Positions 22,019-34,064 of a DNA stretch of 64,000 nucleotides are shown one piece after another. The stretch is from the NCBI RefSeq assembly GCF_029931775.1, contig NC_079314.1, forward strand, positions 70,423,879-70,487,878, in the 5' to 3' direction. Source of the stretch: Euleptes europaea. Taxonomy: Eukaryota; Chordata; Lepidosauria; Squamata; Sphaerodactylidae. The notes below the pieces were generated by a model. The model was not told where the DNA came from and made no database searches. It was given only the letters and a program-made list of their open reading frames with translations. Every line of letters begins with the position of its first letter. Within the stretch, counting starts at the first letter, position 1. Position numbers and translations under genes: made by a program.

Positions 22019-22086
22019 GAGATCATGAGTGTGGCAACTCTGGCAAGAAAGGTCTTTCCATCCAGGAGGCAGCTGAATATTTAAAA
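22019..22086 (+). CDS. LEMD3: LEMD3 exon 4
   Basis: Encodes GDHECGNSGKKGLSIQEAAE plus YLK, matching mammalian 'GDHECG...LSVQEAAAYLK'. This is lumenal, between the two membrane segments. Acceptor aactag, donor GTAAGC, ends in phase 0. Confidence 0.96.
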
Positions 22087-22317
22087 GTAAGCAAATGTTT
22101 TACCATTAAGTGGGAGTTAACATTTATATAAAGGTATGTTTAAATGACTACTCATAGATGTATTGTACTTGTAAAATTGAACTTCAATTGTATATATTCA
22201 GATATGCATAACTCTGAAAAAACATGAAACTAAGCTAAAGAAAAAGATTTTGTAAGAGAAAGAAAAAAGCACAGATGCTTATTTTGTTCGAAGTGCACTG
22301 TTTTTGTCTCTCACTAA

Positions 22318-22825
22318 GAGCGCATTCCTGAGGTAGGAGGCGAGATCTCCTCAGGAGGCGACATGACCCCAAATGCCGGCATCCGTGCCACTTGCGCTAT
22401 GCAAACTGGCATGGACACCAGCATTGTGCCACTTGCACTGCCCCCCTGGATTGCCACGGCAGTGCGGCCTTCAGATGTTGGCTCGGCCTCCTGTCAACAT
22501 CCTGTCAGCGCAAGTCCTCACACCAGCGTCCTGGGAGGTGTTCCCAGGGCGTTCTGGGGGCGGAGCTGCTAGTGGGTAGTTTTGTAACCCCTTTCAGCAC
22601 AGGAACTCCCCTTTTTGTAACAGTTGTGCTGCACCAGCTTTTTGTTGGTGCAGCATCGCTGTTCTCCATGGGGTTTTCCCGCCTTTAAATTTTTTTTGGG
22701 GGGGGAAATGCCCTTCTCCTCTCCCCCCCCCACCCCTGGCAGTGGCAGCAAAACCTATGTGGAGGCCTGGTGGTGGTGCCACGGCCACCCTGTCCCTGGC
22801 TGCTGCAGGTTTCAGGAATGGGCTG
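22318..22825 (+). mobile_element. Harbinger-like MITE, copy D, TAA target duplication
   Basis: 508 bp, flanked by TAA on both sides (22315-22317 and 22826-22828). The terminal inverted repeats are GAGCGCATTCCTGA and TCAGGAATGGGCTG. GC-rich interior, no transposase. It is the best-preserved copy of the family in the window. Confidence 0.75.
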
Positions 22826-23086
22826 TAAATTACTGAGTCTGTTCTATAGTCTTAAACTAGAGTATGTTAATGTGTCAACTGAATTCTGGCAATATTCTTC
22901 AGTTATTTCCAAGTGAGCTTTACTAGAGAGCTTTTTTAAAAATGTCCACTGCTATATGAACAAATCACTGTGTGTGTGTGTATGTTAAGGGATTCTCATT
23001 ATCAGAGTAAATGTTATTTTTCATGAACCAGAAGAGCAGGAGAGACCAAGATCCACACTATCTTTAAGTTTTCTTCTTTGTCTTAG

Positions 23087-23166
23087 AGTTTAGGTCCAGA
23101 ATATGAACATGAGCTTAATACATCCCTGCAATGGATTCTAAAAAGTGGAGAAGATGTTGGCATAAA
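23087..23166 (+). CDS. LEMD3: LEMD3 exon 5
   Basis: Encodes SLGPEYEHELNTSLQWILKS then GEDVGIK, matching the mammalian lumenal segment. Acceptor tcttag, donor GTAAGT, ends in phase 2. Confidence 0.96.
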
Positions 23167-23537
23167 GTAAGTCATTTGTTTCATAGCCTTTGTTTTTGTT
23201 TTTTACTCACACTTCAATTTAGACATTATCCATATGTGAACATATGTTCTTCCCACTATTTTTCCTGTTTAGTGCTCTTATAATTTGGTATGATGTTTGA
23301 ATTGATGCACTATGGTTAATGATTCAAATCACAGTGGGAAACAACAGTTTTGAAGTGAGTTTCAGGTTGTGGTCTCGAGTGTGAGTGCTAGCCACAGTTT
23401 GCTGATTTGGATGCCACACCAAACTGGTTAATGCTGAAAAGAAAACACGTTAATCGTTCTCCAAACCATGACTTAGGTGATCCAAATTGAACCATAGTTA
23501 TTATGACAGTAAGGATTTTGAAATTTTCTTTCTGTAG

Positions 23538-23686
23538 GTGTGTTGGCCACAACTCTGATGAGGAATCCATAACTAATACAACTGATGTAAAATACCTGGT
23601 ATCAACCAGGCCACAGATGTCGTTTACATGTCGTTTTCGACGTGCATTCATTACCGTAACATGTAGATCATTAATTCTGCTTTTAG
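23538..23686 (+). CDS. LEMD3: LEMD3 exon 6
   Basis: Encodes [20 protein letters not shown], then [16 protein letters not shown] and the start of the second membrane segment ([12 protein letters not shown]). Acceptor ctgtag, donor GTGAGT, ends in phase 1. Confidence 0.96.
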
Positions 23687-24220
23687 GTGAGTGCCTCCCC
23701 ATATCAAAGTTTATACTGATTATGTGGTCTTAAAAGTGCAAGAACAATGTTTGCAGATTAGTGCTTAAGAGTATGGGAGTCTGCTGTGAAGTGTGATATA
23801 TTATCTGAAAGAAGAAAGAACATGCAAACCATGTTCTAAATACTTTGTTTAGAATAGGCAGGAACATAAAAACTGTATTAATGTAATGAAAGAAATACAT
23901 AGTTGCAAGGAGATAGCATAAACTAACACTTCATTTGTTTGTTTCGTGGGCATTATTTGTTCATGCCAAGCAATGATTACTGTTTCCACAGCTGTTCATT
24001 TAAACTATGCATAAAACAGAAGTTGGGGGATACGCTAAAGTAGTGACAGAAAAGATGAGACTATCATTTCCCTGATTCCATATTTAGTCTAATTCCTTCT
24101 AAAAATCTTTAGCCAGTTCTAGGCTGTTGCTGAATGTAAATTATTTTTATTACGTGGTCAAGCCGTGAATATTAATAAATGTTTGGTGGTTTAACTGTCC
24201 TTTTTGATGATTTAACCCAG

Positions 24221-24322
24221 GTATAGGTATTATTTGGGCAGTCTTGAGATATATGAAATATCGGTGGTCTAAGGAAGAAGAGGAGACTAGACAAATGTAT
24301 GATATGGTTGTAAAAATTATAG
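24221..24322 (+). CDS. LEMD3: LEMD3 exon 7
   Basis: Completes the second membrane segment ([12 protein letters not shown]), then [20 protein letters not shown], the start of the C-terminal nucleoplasmic winged-helix region. Acceptor acccag, donor GTAAGT, ends in phase 1. Confidence 0.96.
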
Positions 24323-24821
24323 GTAAGTTTTGAAAATATACTGTTTTTCAGAAAATAGCCACTTGTACAATGTATAATTATAATGAGCTTCAGCCTACGG
24401 GTTGAGAAATCCAGAATGTGAATATTGACTATATTTTGACAGATTTTTTTTATTTTTTTATAACATAACATACAAATAAATATTTTGACAGATCTTGAGT
24501 GATCTCCATTGATTTTAAGTGTAAGTGGAAGAGTGTCCAAGTATGTTATGTGTGTTGGTATGAGAAACGTAGAACATTGGAGGAAGAGGCTTCTCAAAAT
24601 TTTGTCCCACTGGTTAAGCCACCAGTTTTCTCCCTTTGAGGGAACTTACAACTGTACAGTTGGTTGGCTCTGATCCTAGATTGTCAGCTGCCTTGAGTAT
24701 TTCTTACTGCACCCCTCAGGACCATTAGAGAGGGTTGGTTGCAGTGTCCTTAAATATTTCTAGCCAGATTTATCAATATGATTGTTTCCAGCTTAAGTTA
24801 TGTTAACTGTGATTCTTTCAG

Positions 24822-24924
24822 ATGTCCTAAGAAGCCACAATGAAGCATGCCAGGAAAACAAAGACTTGCAGCCCTATATGCCTATTCCACATGTACGAGA
24901 TTCTTTGATTCCACCTGAAGACAG
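24822..24924 (+). CDS. LEMD3: LEMD3 exon 8
   Basis: Encodes [20 protein letters not shown] then [14 protein letters not shown], almost identical to mammals; part of the DNA-binding winged-helix (MSC) domain. Ends in phase 2 before GTATGG. Confidence 0.97.
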
Positions 24925-25089
24925 GTATGGGAAAATGAACGTGTAGCCATGTTAGGTCAATTTATACAATGGCTCAAAGATAAATCTTTAACTTCAGCCT
25001 GCGATATAAGAGGTATAGTGTTCCTAATAGTTACTGAAACAAAGTAGTTTTGTTTTTAAAATATTTGATGTTTTTGCTCTATATTTAAG

Positions 25090-25268
25090 GAAAAAAATGA
25101 AGAAAGTGTGGAATAGAGCAGTTGATTTTCTTGCTGCTAATGAATCTAGAGTCCGCACAGAAACACGGAGAATAGGTGGTGCTGATTTTTTGGTTTGGAG
25201 ATGGATACAGCCATCTACACCATGTGACAAAATGTTGGTTATACCATCTAAAGTATGGCAGGGGCAAG
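25090..25268 (+). CDS. LEMD3: LEMD3 exon 9
   Basis: Encodes [40 protein letters not shown] and [10 protein letters not shown]. This is the most conserved part of the C-terminal winged-helix region. Ends in phase 1 before GTATGT. Confidence 0.97.
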
Positions 25269-25556
25269 GTATGTATGTACTTGTATTTTGTAAAACATAC
25301 CAGTTGTAAGTTATTGTCAAACTTGGCTTGTGTCAGAAAAGCTTACTTCAAACACATCATGCATTTGACTTCCTGTAAAGCTTCTTAAGCTACCTGAAAC
25401 TTTAAAATATAGCAATGGATCTATTAAGTTGGGTATGGTATTCAGGTTTCCCTGCTGTATGGTTTCATTTATGGTTTTTTGAGGGGGCTGTAGCGAGTGA
25501 AATACATTTACACCACTCTGTGCGGGGTAACAGGCTAATATTTAAGTTATATTTGA

Positions 25557-25691
<135 letters not shown>

Positions 25692-27399
25692 TAAGTGTAT
25701 TTTTTTTTCATCACATAAGAAAATAATTGAGTTTTGTGGCTAAAAGTTATAGAAGCGCAAAGAAATACAAATGTATTCACTGTTTTAGTACAGGGTAATG
25801 GCATTAGGGGGCAAAGAGAATAGAACAAAATCACCCCTTAGAACTTGCAACTGTTTGCCTCTACATAAGCTTCTCGTTGAGAATCTTATCACAGATCTGA
25901 ATGATTACTTCCACCTAGTGTTTGGTTAGATCAGCCTGTCGTGTAAAGGTTTGTTGGCCTACCAAGGCTTCAGGATAAATGAGAAACACAAATTTAGAGC
26001 CAGGCTTATTGCCTCAAAAAACGGGAGCATGTAGAAAACTCTGCCACTTGCTGGCTGACTTCCTGAGAGTCCGGCTGCCATTGCTCCACCCAAGGGAAAA
26101 ACTACTCTGCCAGGGAAGTTTTTGTTACAAAATGAAAGAGGAATAATGCCATGTAAGGACGAAGTATGGCTAATTTTGTGATGTCTGAAAAGTTTGCCTT
26201 CATATCACATAATAATGGAATACCTCGCCACAGGAAGTGATATCCTTAATATGTAATGTCATCATAACTAATACCAAACAGAGAAGATATTTTGTTGGTT
26301 TAATTGCTGATCAAACTGTATCTGTTTAGTTGGAGTATTTTCATTTCGGTTCAGTGCTGCAAAGTTAGAATTCATGATCATGAAATAGTTACTGTTCAGC
26401 ATACTTTATTCAGAGGTTTTATGTCCTGCTGCTCCAAAGAAGTGTCCTTTGTATTACAACCTTACCCTGTTCACTATCTTTAGGAATGTAACTTCTGTGT
26501 AAACTACTTGCTAATGAATCAACTATTCCTTTGAAATCGGTTACATTCCGTTATCAGTGATTATCGAGAATAATTGCTTACTGGAAATGAAAAATATTAA
26601 TAAATATGGCTTTTCAGAAATACTGTGATGTGTGATGTTAACTCCATCCCGGGATGGTTTTAATCCATTGAAAAAAGTGGGCTGGTTTTAGATCCACCAG
26701 AAAACAAATGGCATGGCATTGCATGCTTCTATTAGTGCTACTCAAAGCAGCCCCTTGAAATAGGCTAGATGGAGAGCATGTTGTTACCTATTCAGTTTCA
26801 TTCTGATTGAGGATTTGAATCTAGATCTTTCTGGTCCTAGAACACTCTTACCCTACTGAGTTACTGGTTTCTTTTTATATCATTAAAGTTAGATTGTGCT
26901 GTAATTAAATGAATGAAAAAACCATTGGTTTTTACCTTTAATACTTGCAGGCTTTTTGACACACATTTGGTGTCAAGCAAATCAGCCATTGTGGACTCGT
27001 AAGTCCATTTTGGCAGTATGCTTGTGAGCCATTTTTCCTCCACCTCACCACCATTTCCACTTTTGTGGCAAGCCATAATTTGCTTTTCACAGTCTGGGTG
27101 ATCAAACTGTGAATGCATGTCTAGCTCGAGAGGAAAAGTGCAAGCACATAGAACAGTAAACGATTCTCACAAAGGGAGAGTGGCAAGAGAAAGCATGGCT
27201 CACATAATAGCTAATTATGATGTGTTTTGTCTGAACTGGGTCCATATTTCTTAGCTACTGTCCTGCACCCCCTCTCATCCCAGCTACTCCTATTCTACTG
27301 ACACAGACCATTGAAAGTATATTCATAGTTACTTACTACTATGTATTGTTTGCTAATTAAGACTACTTTAAGAACAAAAATTGACATGCAGTTTTGTGA

Positions 27400-27540
<141 letters not shown>

Positions 27541-27546
27541 TAATAG

Positions 27547-27726
<180 letters not shown>

Positions 27727-27859
27727 TAAATAGCAAGGTTAGCTTGTAGTGTAAATATTGCAGGCCTCACCACTTAAATAAATGTAAACTTGTGCAAGGT
27801 TGTCTTTTTAAAAACTTTTTAGAAGTGAAAGTCTTACATATTATTGTACCTTACTACAG

Positions 27860-28023
27860 GAAAATTGGTAACAGTAAAATATCTACGGCTAGATCGATAC
27901 CATCACCGCTTCCCCCAGGCTATTACTTGCAATGCTCCCTTGAAGCCATCAAACACACACATGAACTCGATGTCACATCTTCGTCTCCGGACAGGCACAA
28001 CTAACTCTCAGGGAAACTCCTGA
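27860..28023 (+). CDS. LEMD3: LEMD3 exon 13 with stop codon
   Basis: Encodes [20 protein letters not shown], then the tail [18 protein letters not shown] and a TGA stop at 28021-28023. It completes the RRM-like domain and the conserved C-terminus. Confidence 0.97.
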
Positions 28024-28834
28024 GACATTGCTGCTAGAAACTGCTAACTTGCCGCAGGGAGCATTTCCTGTCTGGCCCCGTCTTCCACTTTTAGTACTTT
28101 TTGTATGTAACATTTTCATTAATCTACGTTCCAGAAGTCTCATGTTTCAGAATGTCTGATGAGGCAGTAATACTGAACAAAAAAAAAAAAAACAATTGCT
28201 CTTTGAAGTGTGTTGGAGCTCAAGCAAACCAACTCATTGTTTTGCATGACAAATGTTGAATTTATTAAACATTCTCAGATGTGGCTGTATTTTTGCACCA
28301 ACAAGTGTTTGATAACAATCTAAAAGCATGGAGATGTACTGTATTTCCATAATTTCCTGTGAAATAATCTTGTGGGTATTTTGTAACAAAACCACCTACA
28401 ATTTCTGATGGCAAGTGAATAGAAGTGTTTCTTTCTGTCTGGTCTTTGGTTGCTGTTGCCATAAAAGCTTTTATCTGTGTCAGCCTAGGGATGGAAACAA
28501 AATTCTGTTTTGGTGGTTAGTGAGGGAAAACCTACTTAATGCAGATGTACTGGTTTTGTATATAGATGTAAATGCTGGTGGTGGCAGCAAAAGTAATCTT
28601 GTTTTGTGAGGATGTCTGCATTCAAGCAGTGAATAAGCTTCCTGTTTTATTCATAACCTAATGTTTTATATATTTTGGCTGTACCCTTACATAAAGGTCA
28701 AACAGCCAAACACCTTGAAGTATTAGATACAAGTTAAATATCTTTTATAGGTTTTATATTAAAATATCTGGTTATGATTTTATGTGAATGGTCTGATATT
28801 GTGATTGTGATGATGGATTCAAAATTATGTGAGC

Positions 28835-28840
28835 AATAAA
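28835..28840 (+). terminator. LEMD3: Proximal poly-A signal AATAAA of LEMD3
   Basis: Canonical AATAAA about 810 nt after the stop codon, with TG/T-rich sequence downstream. Candidate proximal polyadenylation site. Confidence 0.5.
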
Positions 28841-29928
28841 GAAGCGATTGGCAGGTACTCAAACACTTTGTGAAAAGCTGTTATTTATTACAAAAGGAAG
28901 GCAGTGGCAACATACCACTGGGGGAATAGACTTTCCTATAAGGTTTTGCTACCTAGACATGTAAAACTAAAGATGCACATATTTTGGAATCAAAATTTTG
29001 GTTGTAAGAGCTTAGGAATGCAGTACATTTACATGAAGAGTTGTATATGTTTCTATATTTGTGCATTGTTTACACCACAAAATTGTTGAGACATTTAGCT
29101 GAAAATATAAAATCATTGGCTACAATAATTCCTGTTGATGCAGCATAATTTGTCAATCCAGCTGGACATTGCATAGGTGAAGAGATGGGAAACCAACCAG
29201 TTTAAAATACTTTTATTAAAGCCCAGTTTTATTGTAGATATGGATCTGCAGCATGAACTTGCACAAATAATGCACGTTTTCTTACGGTTAAGTGAACATG
29301 ATGCACACTATTCTGCAACAGAAAATCCTATTGTGCCTTACCTTTGTGCTTTTTGTGGGCAACATGTTTAATAATGGAGGGTTTCTTATCTGGAAAAAAA
29401 ACCTTAGTTTTATGTCTTGGATGCTAACAAGTACATGTAATATAATCAGCCATGCAAAATTCTACTCACCAAGAGCAAGTACATATTTTTGACAAGCGAG
29501 TAGATTTTTGTTAAGTCTGGTAGATTTTTCATTACTATATACATATACAAATATATATATAATATACATGTATATGTATTATATGTATATAATCAGAGTT
29601 TGCTGTATTTGTGCATCATAGTGATTTATTGACCTGATCTTAGTAACCATCTTGTGATCTGTTGCAAGCGTGAATGTAAAATTAGTTGTGGCCATTTAAA
29701 AGGTTGCCTTTTGATGCTGATGCATCTTTCTTCTAAACTATTTGTAAACACTGTACATTTATTATAGTAATCTGTACTATTACGCAGCTTATTTTACCTA
29801 AAAATGTTGACCAATATTCCTTCCTGCAAGACAGATGGGAATGTGTGTAATACCTTGGACACTTGAGAAAATCAGATGTTTGTAATTTGTAATTTGTCCT
29901 GTAAAAACACAAAAGCGAAAGAAGACTA

Positions 29929-29934
29929 ATTAAA
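29929..29934 (+). terminator. LEMD3: Distal poly-A signal ATTAAA of LEMD3
   Basis: Common variant hexamer in an AT-rich context, near where the repeat-free 3' UTR-like tract ends. A T-rich stretch and TGTGT-type sequence follow. Confidence 0.5.
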
Positions 29935-29960
29935 GATTTATTAGGGCTTTTTAAACATGT

Positions 29961-30889
29961 GTCAGTTTTTAAATGCTTAAATCAGGGATTCATGCTACGT
30001 CTTGTGTGCTTTGTGTGTGTGTGGGGAGAATGCATGGAAGAGAGGGGTGTTGTACTCAGAGCCACACTTCCTGTACCCCTCTTCCACAAAACAGGTGGCT
30101 TTCTTCCTACAAGTCAGTCTGTCTTCTGCTGCTTGCCACTAAATGGTCCTAAAAAGTACAAGTAAAGAATGAGGGACAGCCTTGCTTTGGGATTCTATAG
30201 ATCTGTTAAGGCATTTGCTAATGTCAGTTCATCATTGCAAACAGTTTCGAACTCCTTCTGAAGGATACCAGCTTCATTTCACTTAAACAATGGGAAAGCA
30301 AAGGACTTGTGTATCAGAGGCAAGAGAAGGTTGAATGTATACACCCTAAGCCCCATTCCTTCTTTCAAACTGCCTTTGATCCTCTGGGAAAGTTGTTAGT
30401 GAACAGCAACAGCTCTTCCTGTTACCTGTTTTTGTGAGGGGTGTGTGGAATGCACCTGCATCCAATCATTCAAAAGGAATGAATGTATTCCAATAGCCAC
30501 TTCATGTCATTCTTCAGTTAAAAAAAATAGAAGTCCTGAATTTTAAGAACATGATGGTATAAATTACAATCCATTTCAGTGGAGGCTGAAAATTACATAA
30601 CTGCTGCGACTAAATCAGAGTAGTGTAAAAATTCAGAGTTGGCTTAGTGAAGCCATTTATTCATACTGTATTTCCAACAGGTTTCATAAGCAACAGCATC
30701 TCTCAATTTTAATGCAATTAAAAGTTGCTCTTTAAGCACAAGCAGCTGTTATAATTCATTTCCATCTCTCAGGAAAAGGACAATATTTTCTATATGCTTA
30801 TGCTTTCACAGTAAATTAGTCCTTAAAATGTCACCAAGTCAAAGTGTTAATGATCATCCATATAATTACTACAACAGCACTTTATTGTT
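29961..30889. other. Intergenic spacer between LEMD3 and MSRB3
   Basis: No gene recognised; mildly AT-rich, with no clear repeat until the CR1 fragment. Confidence 0.45.
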
Positions 30890-31245
30890 TTCATCTGTTA
30901 CAAGCTTTTCACTTAGACCATCATCTGGAATCCCTACTCCAGGATGTGTGATGGCTGCCAACTTGGAAGGCTTTAAGAGGGGAGTGGAGGGTTCATGGAG
31001 GAGAGGGCTATCCATGGCTACTATTCAAAATGGATGCTAGTCATGATGCATACCCATTCTCTCCAGGATCAGAGGAGCAGGCCTATTAGATTAGGTGCTT
31101 TGGAACACATGCAGGACAATGCTGCTGCAGTCGTCTTGTTTGTGGCTTCCTAGAGGCACCTGGTTGGCCACTGTGTGAAGAGACAGCTGGACTTGATGGG
31201 CCTTGGTCTGATCCAGCAGGGCTTTTCTTCTGTTCACTATACCCT
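30890..31245 (+). mobile_element. CR1-type LINE 3' end
   Basis: Ends with 'ctggacttgatgggccttgg' then 'tctgatccagcagggctttt', a hallmark of squamate CR1-type 3' ends, preceded by the 'ggctttaagaggggagtgg' 3' UTR block. 5'-truncated, non-coding. Confidence 0.75.
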
Positions 31246-31399
31246 GCACCTTTTAAAGGGAATTTAAGGAATGCAAGAACAGAACTGTACCCACCCTTAA
31301 AAGTGCTTGCGGCTTGCTGGATTTGTCAAGGAAGCGGATGCGTTGCACCCCTGGGACAGCAACTGGAAATGGCCACAATGGCTTCGGCGGGAGCTGCGG

Positions 31400-32360
31400 G
31401 AGCTTCCAGAAACATCTAGGCCAGGTCACTGATGCGGTCGGGCCAAACCTTCGCAGTGCCTCCCAGCAAAAGCAGGACGGACGCGTCGCTTGCGCGGCAG
31501 CCCCGCCCTCGGCTCGCCCCGTCGGGCAGCGGTCCGGGCGCTGCCAAGCGGCGGGGCGGGCGCGGAGCTGGCCGGCTTCTCCGCCGCGGACTCCATGCTC
31601 ATATTTGGAGCTGCCTGGGCAGCCGGTGCCCAGGAATGTCCCGTCATGCCTCCCTGGGAGGCTGCCGGCCCTGCCACGCCGCTGGGGCGCCGGACGGGGC
31701 TGCTGCTGCTGCCGGCCTCGCCGCCACTCCCCTCCCCTCCCCGCCCTGCCCTCCCCAGCCCTCCCCAGGCGCCGCCACCTCCCCCTCCCCGTCCCCCTGC
31801 TGCCGCTGCTGCTGCTGCTGCTCACCTCGCGCTTTCCGGCGGCCGCTGCGCTGGCAGCAGGTAAGAGGCGCCCTCGCCCGTCCTGCCAGGCAGGCCCTTG
31901 GCCCACTTGGCCCACCGGCGTCTTCCCCTCCGGCCCGCCTCGCTCGACGCCTCCTTCGCCTCCGACGCCAGGGGTGGGGTGGGGTGGGGCGGGAAGCGAC
32001 AGAGGCGCCCCCGGGGCAGCGCCCTCCCCTTCCTGGCGAGGCTCCCGGCAGGGGAGTTTGGCCTCGGGGGGTTTGGGGGGCGGCGGGGTTGCCAGGGGTC
32101 GGGTCCCGCGCAGCCCCGCCTGCCGCTCGCCTCTGCCGGCGCCGGCGGGGGGCGGCCAGGGGGTCGCGGCGCTTGGTGGGGCTGGCTCGCTGGACGGCGC
32201 GGCGCTGGCGGAGGCGCCTGGGCAGAAGCCCCCGCTGCGCTGGGCCGCGCTTTGCGCCCGGGGGTGCCTCGGGAGCCTCTCTGCAAGCAGCCGGCTACTT
32301 ACGGGAGGAGCTCGCCTTCCCTCCTGCCAGTGGGGCGGTGGGGGGCTTCCCCCCACCAAA
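31400..32360 (+). promoter_or_regulatory. MSRB3: MSRB3 CpG island
   Basis: About 1 kb of CpG-dense DNA around the putative first exon. Long ORFs on both strands here (up to 422 codons) are products of GC richness rather than genes. A long pyrimidine tract borders it on the right. Confidence 0.75.
31746..31860 (+). CDS. MSRB3: MSRB3 first exon, ER-form signal peptide (start uncertain)
   Basis: The frame ending at the donor (GCAG|GTAAGA, phase 1) reads PRRRHLPLPVPLLPLLLLLL then TSRFPAAAALAAG. This is a classic basic-hydrophobic signal peptide with an Ala-rich cleavage region, like the human ER leader (MSPRRTLPRPLSLCLSLCLC and onward). Spliced to 59634 it gives ...LAAG-SCRDKK, the same junction as in human isoform A. 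No in-frame ATG lies near the expected start; the nearest are at 31314 and 31338, about 140 codons upstream. The start given is an in-frame CTG and is only a placeholder. Alternatives are a non-AUG start, an upstream exon, or a sequence error in the GC-rich tract. Confidence 0.6.
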
Positions 32361-32473
32361 TAGTTGAACAGCACAGAGAGCGAATATGGCATCCCAGGGG
32401 GCAGAAAGAAGGTCGCTGACTTCGTTTGCCCCGGATCTGGAATGTCCAGGATTCTTTCCAGCTGACCCTGGAG

Positions 32474-32696
32474 CTCCCCCTCCCCTCCCCCCTCTTTCTC
32501 CCCCCTCCCCTCCCCCTCCATCCCCCTCTCCCCTCCCCCTTCCCTCCCTCTCTCTCCCCCTTTCCCTCTCCCCTCCCCCTCCCTCCCTCCCTCTCCCCCT
32601 TTTCCTCTCCCCCTTTTCCTCTCCCTCCCCCTCCCTCCCTCTCCCCCTCCGTCCCTCCCTCCCTCTTTCCCCCCTCTCCCCTCTCCCTCGCCCTCT
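32474..32696 (+). repeat. Pyrimidine tract (CCCCTCC)n
   Basis: About 220 bp almost wholly C and T, with only two G interruptions near the end, just downstream of the MSRB3 CpG island in intron 1. Such mirror-like tracts can form triplex (H-DNA) or, on the G-rich strand, quadruplex structures. ORFs through it are artefacts. Confidence 0.9.
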
Positions 32697-32739
32697 GGCT
32701 AAATAATTTTATTTGTGGATGTTGAAGGTTATGTGATTT

Positions 32740-33850
32740 CAGTCTGTGGAACTGTTAAGGTCTTGGCCTCCTCTTCCCCTCTGGGTGTCCTGATTTGTGC
32801 TGTTGCATCCTGACACCAGGGAGATTGTGGCATTGCATAAGATGAGTGGGAAAACTGGGTCAGGGAATATATGTTGAAATCCCCTCCCCATCCTTTTCAT
32901 GATATTGAAGCAAGGAGACAAGTATAGAGTGGCAAGAAAATGTTGTGTAGATTAACATTTCCATAACGTTTGTATTACAAAGCAAAACCGAAACAGACAT
33001 CTTTAACTACAAGACAGGCCAAATAATCTTGCCTCCTAGACCCCTCTTTTCCCAAACAGTCAACATTAAGACACTACAACCTGGTGAATAGTGATATTCC
33101 AGGGGATCCCAATGTTCCTTTACTCCTTCCCTAGGAATAATGTCACTGCCTATATGCTTCCCAGTTGTGGGGGGCACGGAATGATAGATGCTTGTTTTTT
33201 AAAGTCACATTTGAAGGCTTTTTTCCCACTATACTACAGCGCATGGTTGAAGAGTACAGTTTGAAGGCTGGTATCATTAAGTAAATCATGCTGCTAATGT
33301 TAAAATATCTACTTGATTATCAATGTTGGACCCTGTCAGTCGGAGAACTGCCCTTAATATCACTAACAGTGAACTGTTTCTTGCTAGGAAATAGCAGCTA
33401 CTGAAGGGATAGATCCAAAGTGCAGTGCATTATTATTCACCATCCAAGTTATAACTTCATAGTCATGGAAATACGCCAAAAATATAACAGTTTTATAAAC
33501 AGTCATTGAAATAGTTGTTTTACTGCAAAAAAATTCAGGTTAGTTAAATTATGTTCAGATGACGTGGAGTGTGAGGTGATAGGCATGTTGGCGTGGAAGT
33601 ATGTCCCACATATTAAAATGGGGCCTATTCAAAGGTTAGTGTACAATCATTGGAGGTTATGGTGAAGATCCAGGCTAAAATTCCATCTTGGTCATGGATG
33701 ACATTCATAGCATGATAGGATACAGGCATCTCTCTCTCACACACACACATACTCTCTTCTTACCCATTGGTCATAGCAAGTTTGTTAGGAAGCTAAAATA
33801 ATGCCAAGACCTCCTTAGAGAAACAGTAGAATAAAAATGTAACCATTTTA
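32740..33850. other. MSRB3 intron 1, no recognised feature
   Basis: AT-rich intronic sequence with a short (CA)n near 33738-33750; nothing else identified. Confidence 0.4.
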
Positions 33851-33854
33851 AAAT

Positions 33855-34064
33855 GACCCATGTTAACCTGATCTCATCAGATCAGATCTTGGTAACTAAG
33901 CAGGATCGTCCTGGTTAGTACTTGAATGAAAGACTGCTATGGAAGTCCGGAGTTGTTATGCAGAGGCAGGCAATGGCAAAACACCTGTGAACATCCCTTG
34001 CCTTGAAAACCCTGCAGGGATTGCCATAAGTTGGCTGTGACTTGATGGCACTTCCCACCACCAA
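33855..34064 (+). mobile_element. 5S rRNA-derived SINE
   Basis: The 5S-like head ('cctgatctcatcagatcaga', 'taactaagcaggat', 'tggttagtacttgaatga') is followed by a BovB-like tail ('ttgccataagttggctgtga' then 'cttgatggcacttcccacca'). Confidence 0.83.

Larger units (their letters stand above)
28024..29960 (+). other. LEMD3: LEMD3 3' UTR
   Basis: AT-rich and free of recognised repeats, as expected for a long conserved 3' UTR. Poly-A signal candidates are AATAAA at 28835-28840 and ATTAAA at 29929-29934. The exact cleavage sites cannot be seen. Confidence 0.65.

Noticed and set aside
31253-32521. 422-codon minus-strand ORF and several overlapping long ORFs on both strands
   Set aside because: They lie in the MSRB3 CpG island and pyrimidine tract, show only low-complexity Pro/Ala/Arg/Gly composition, and match no protein; stop codons are simply rare there.
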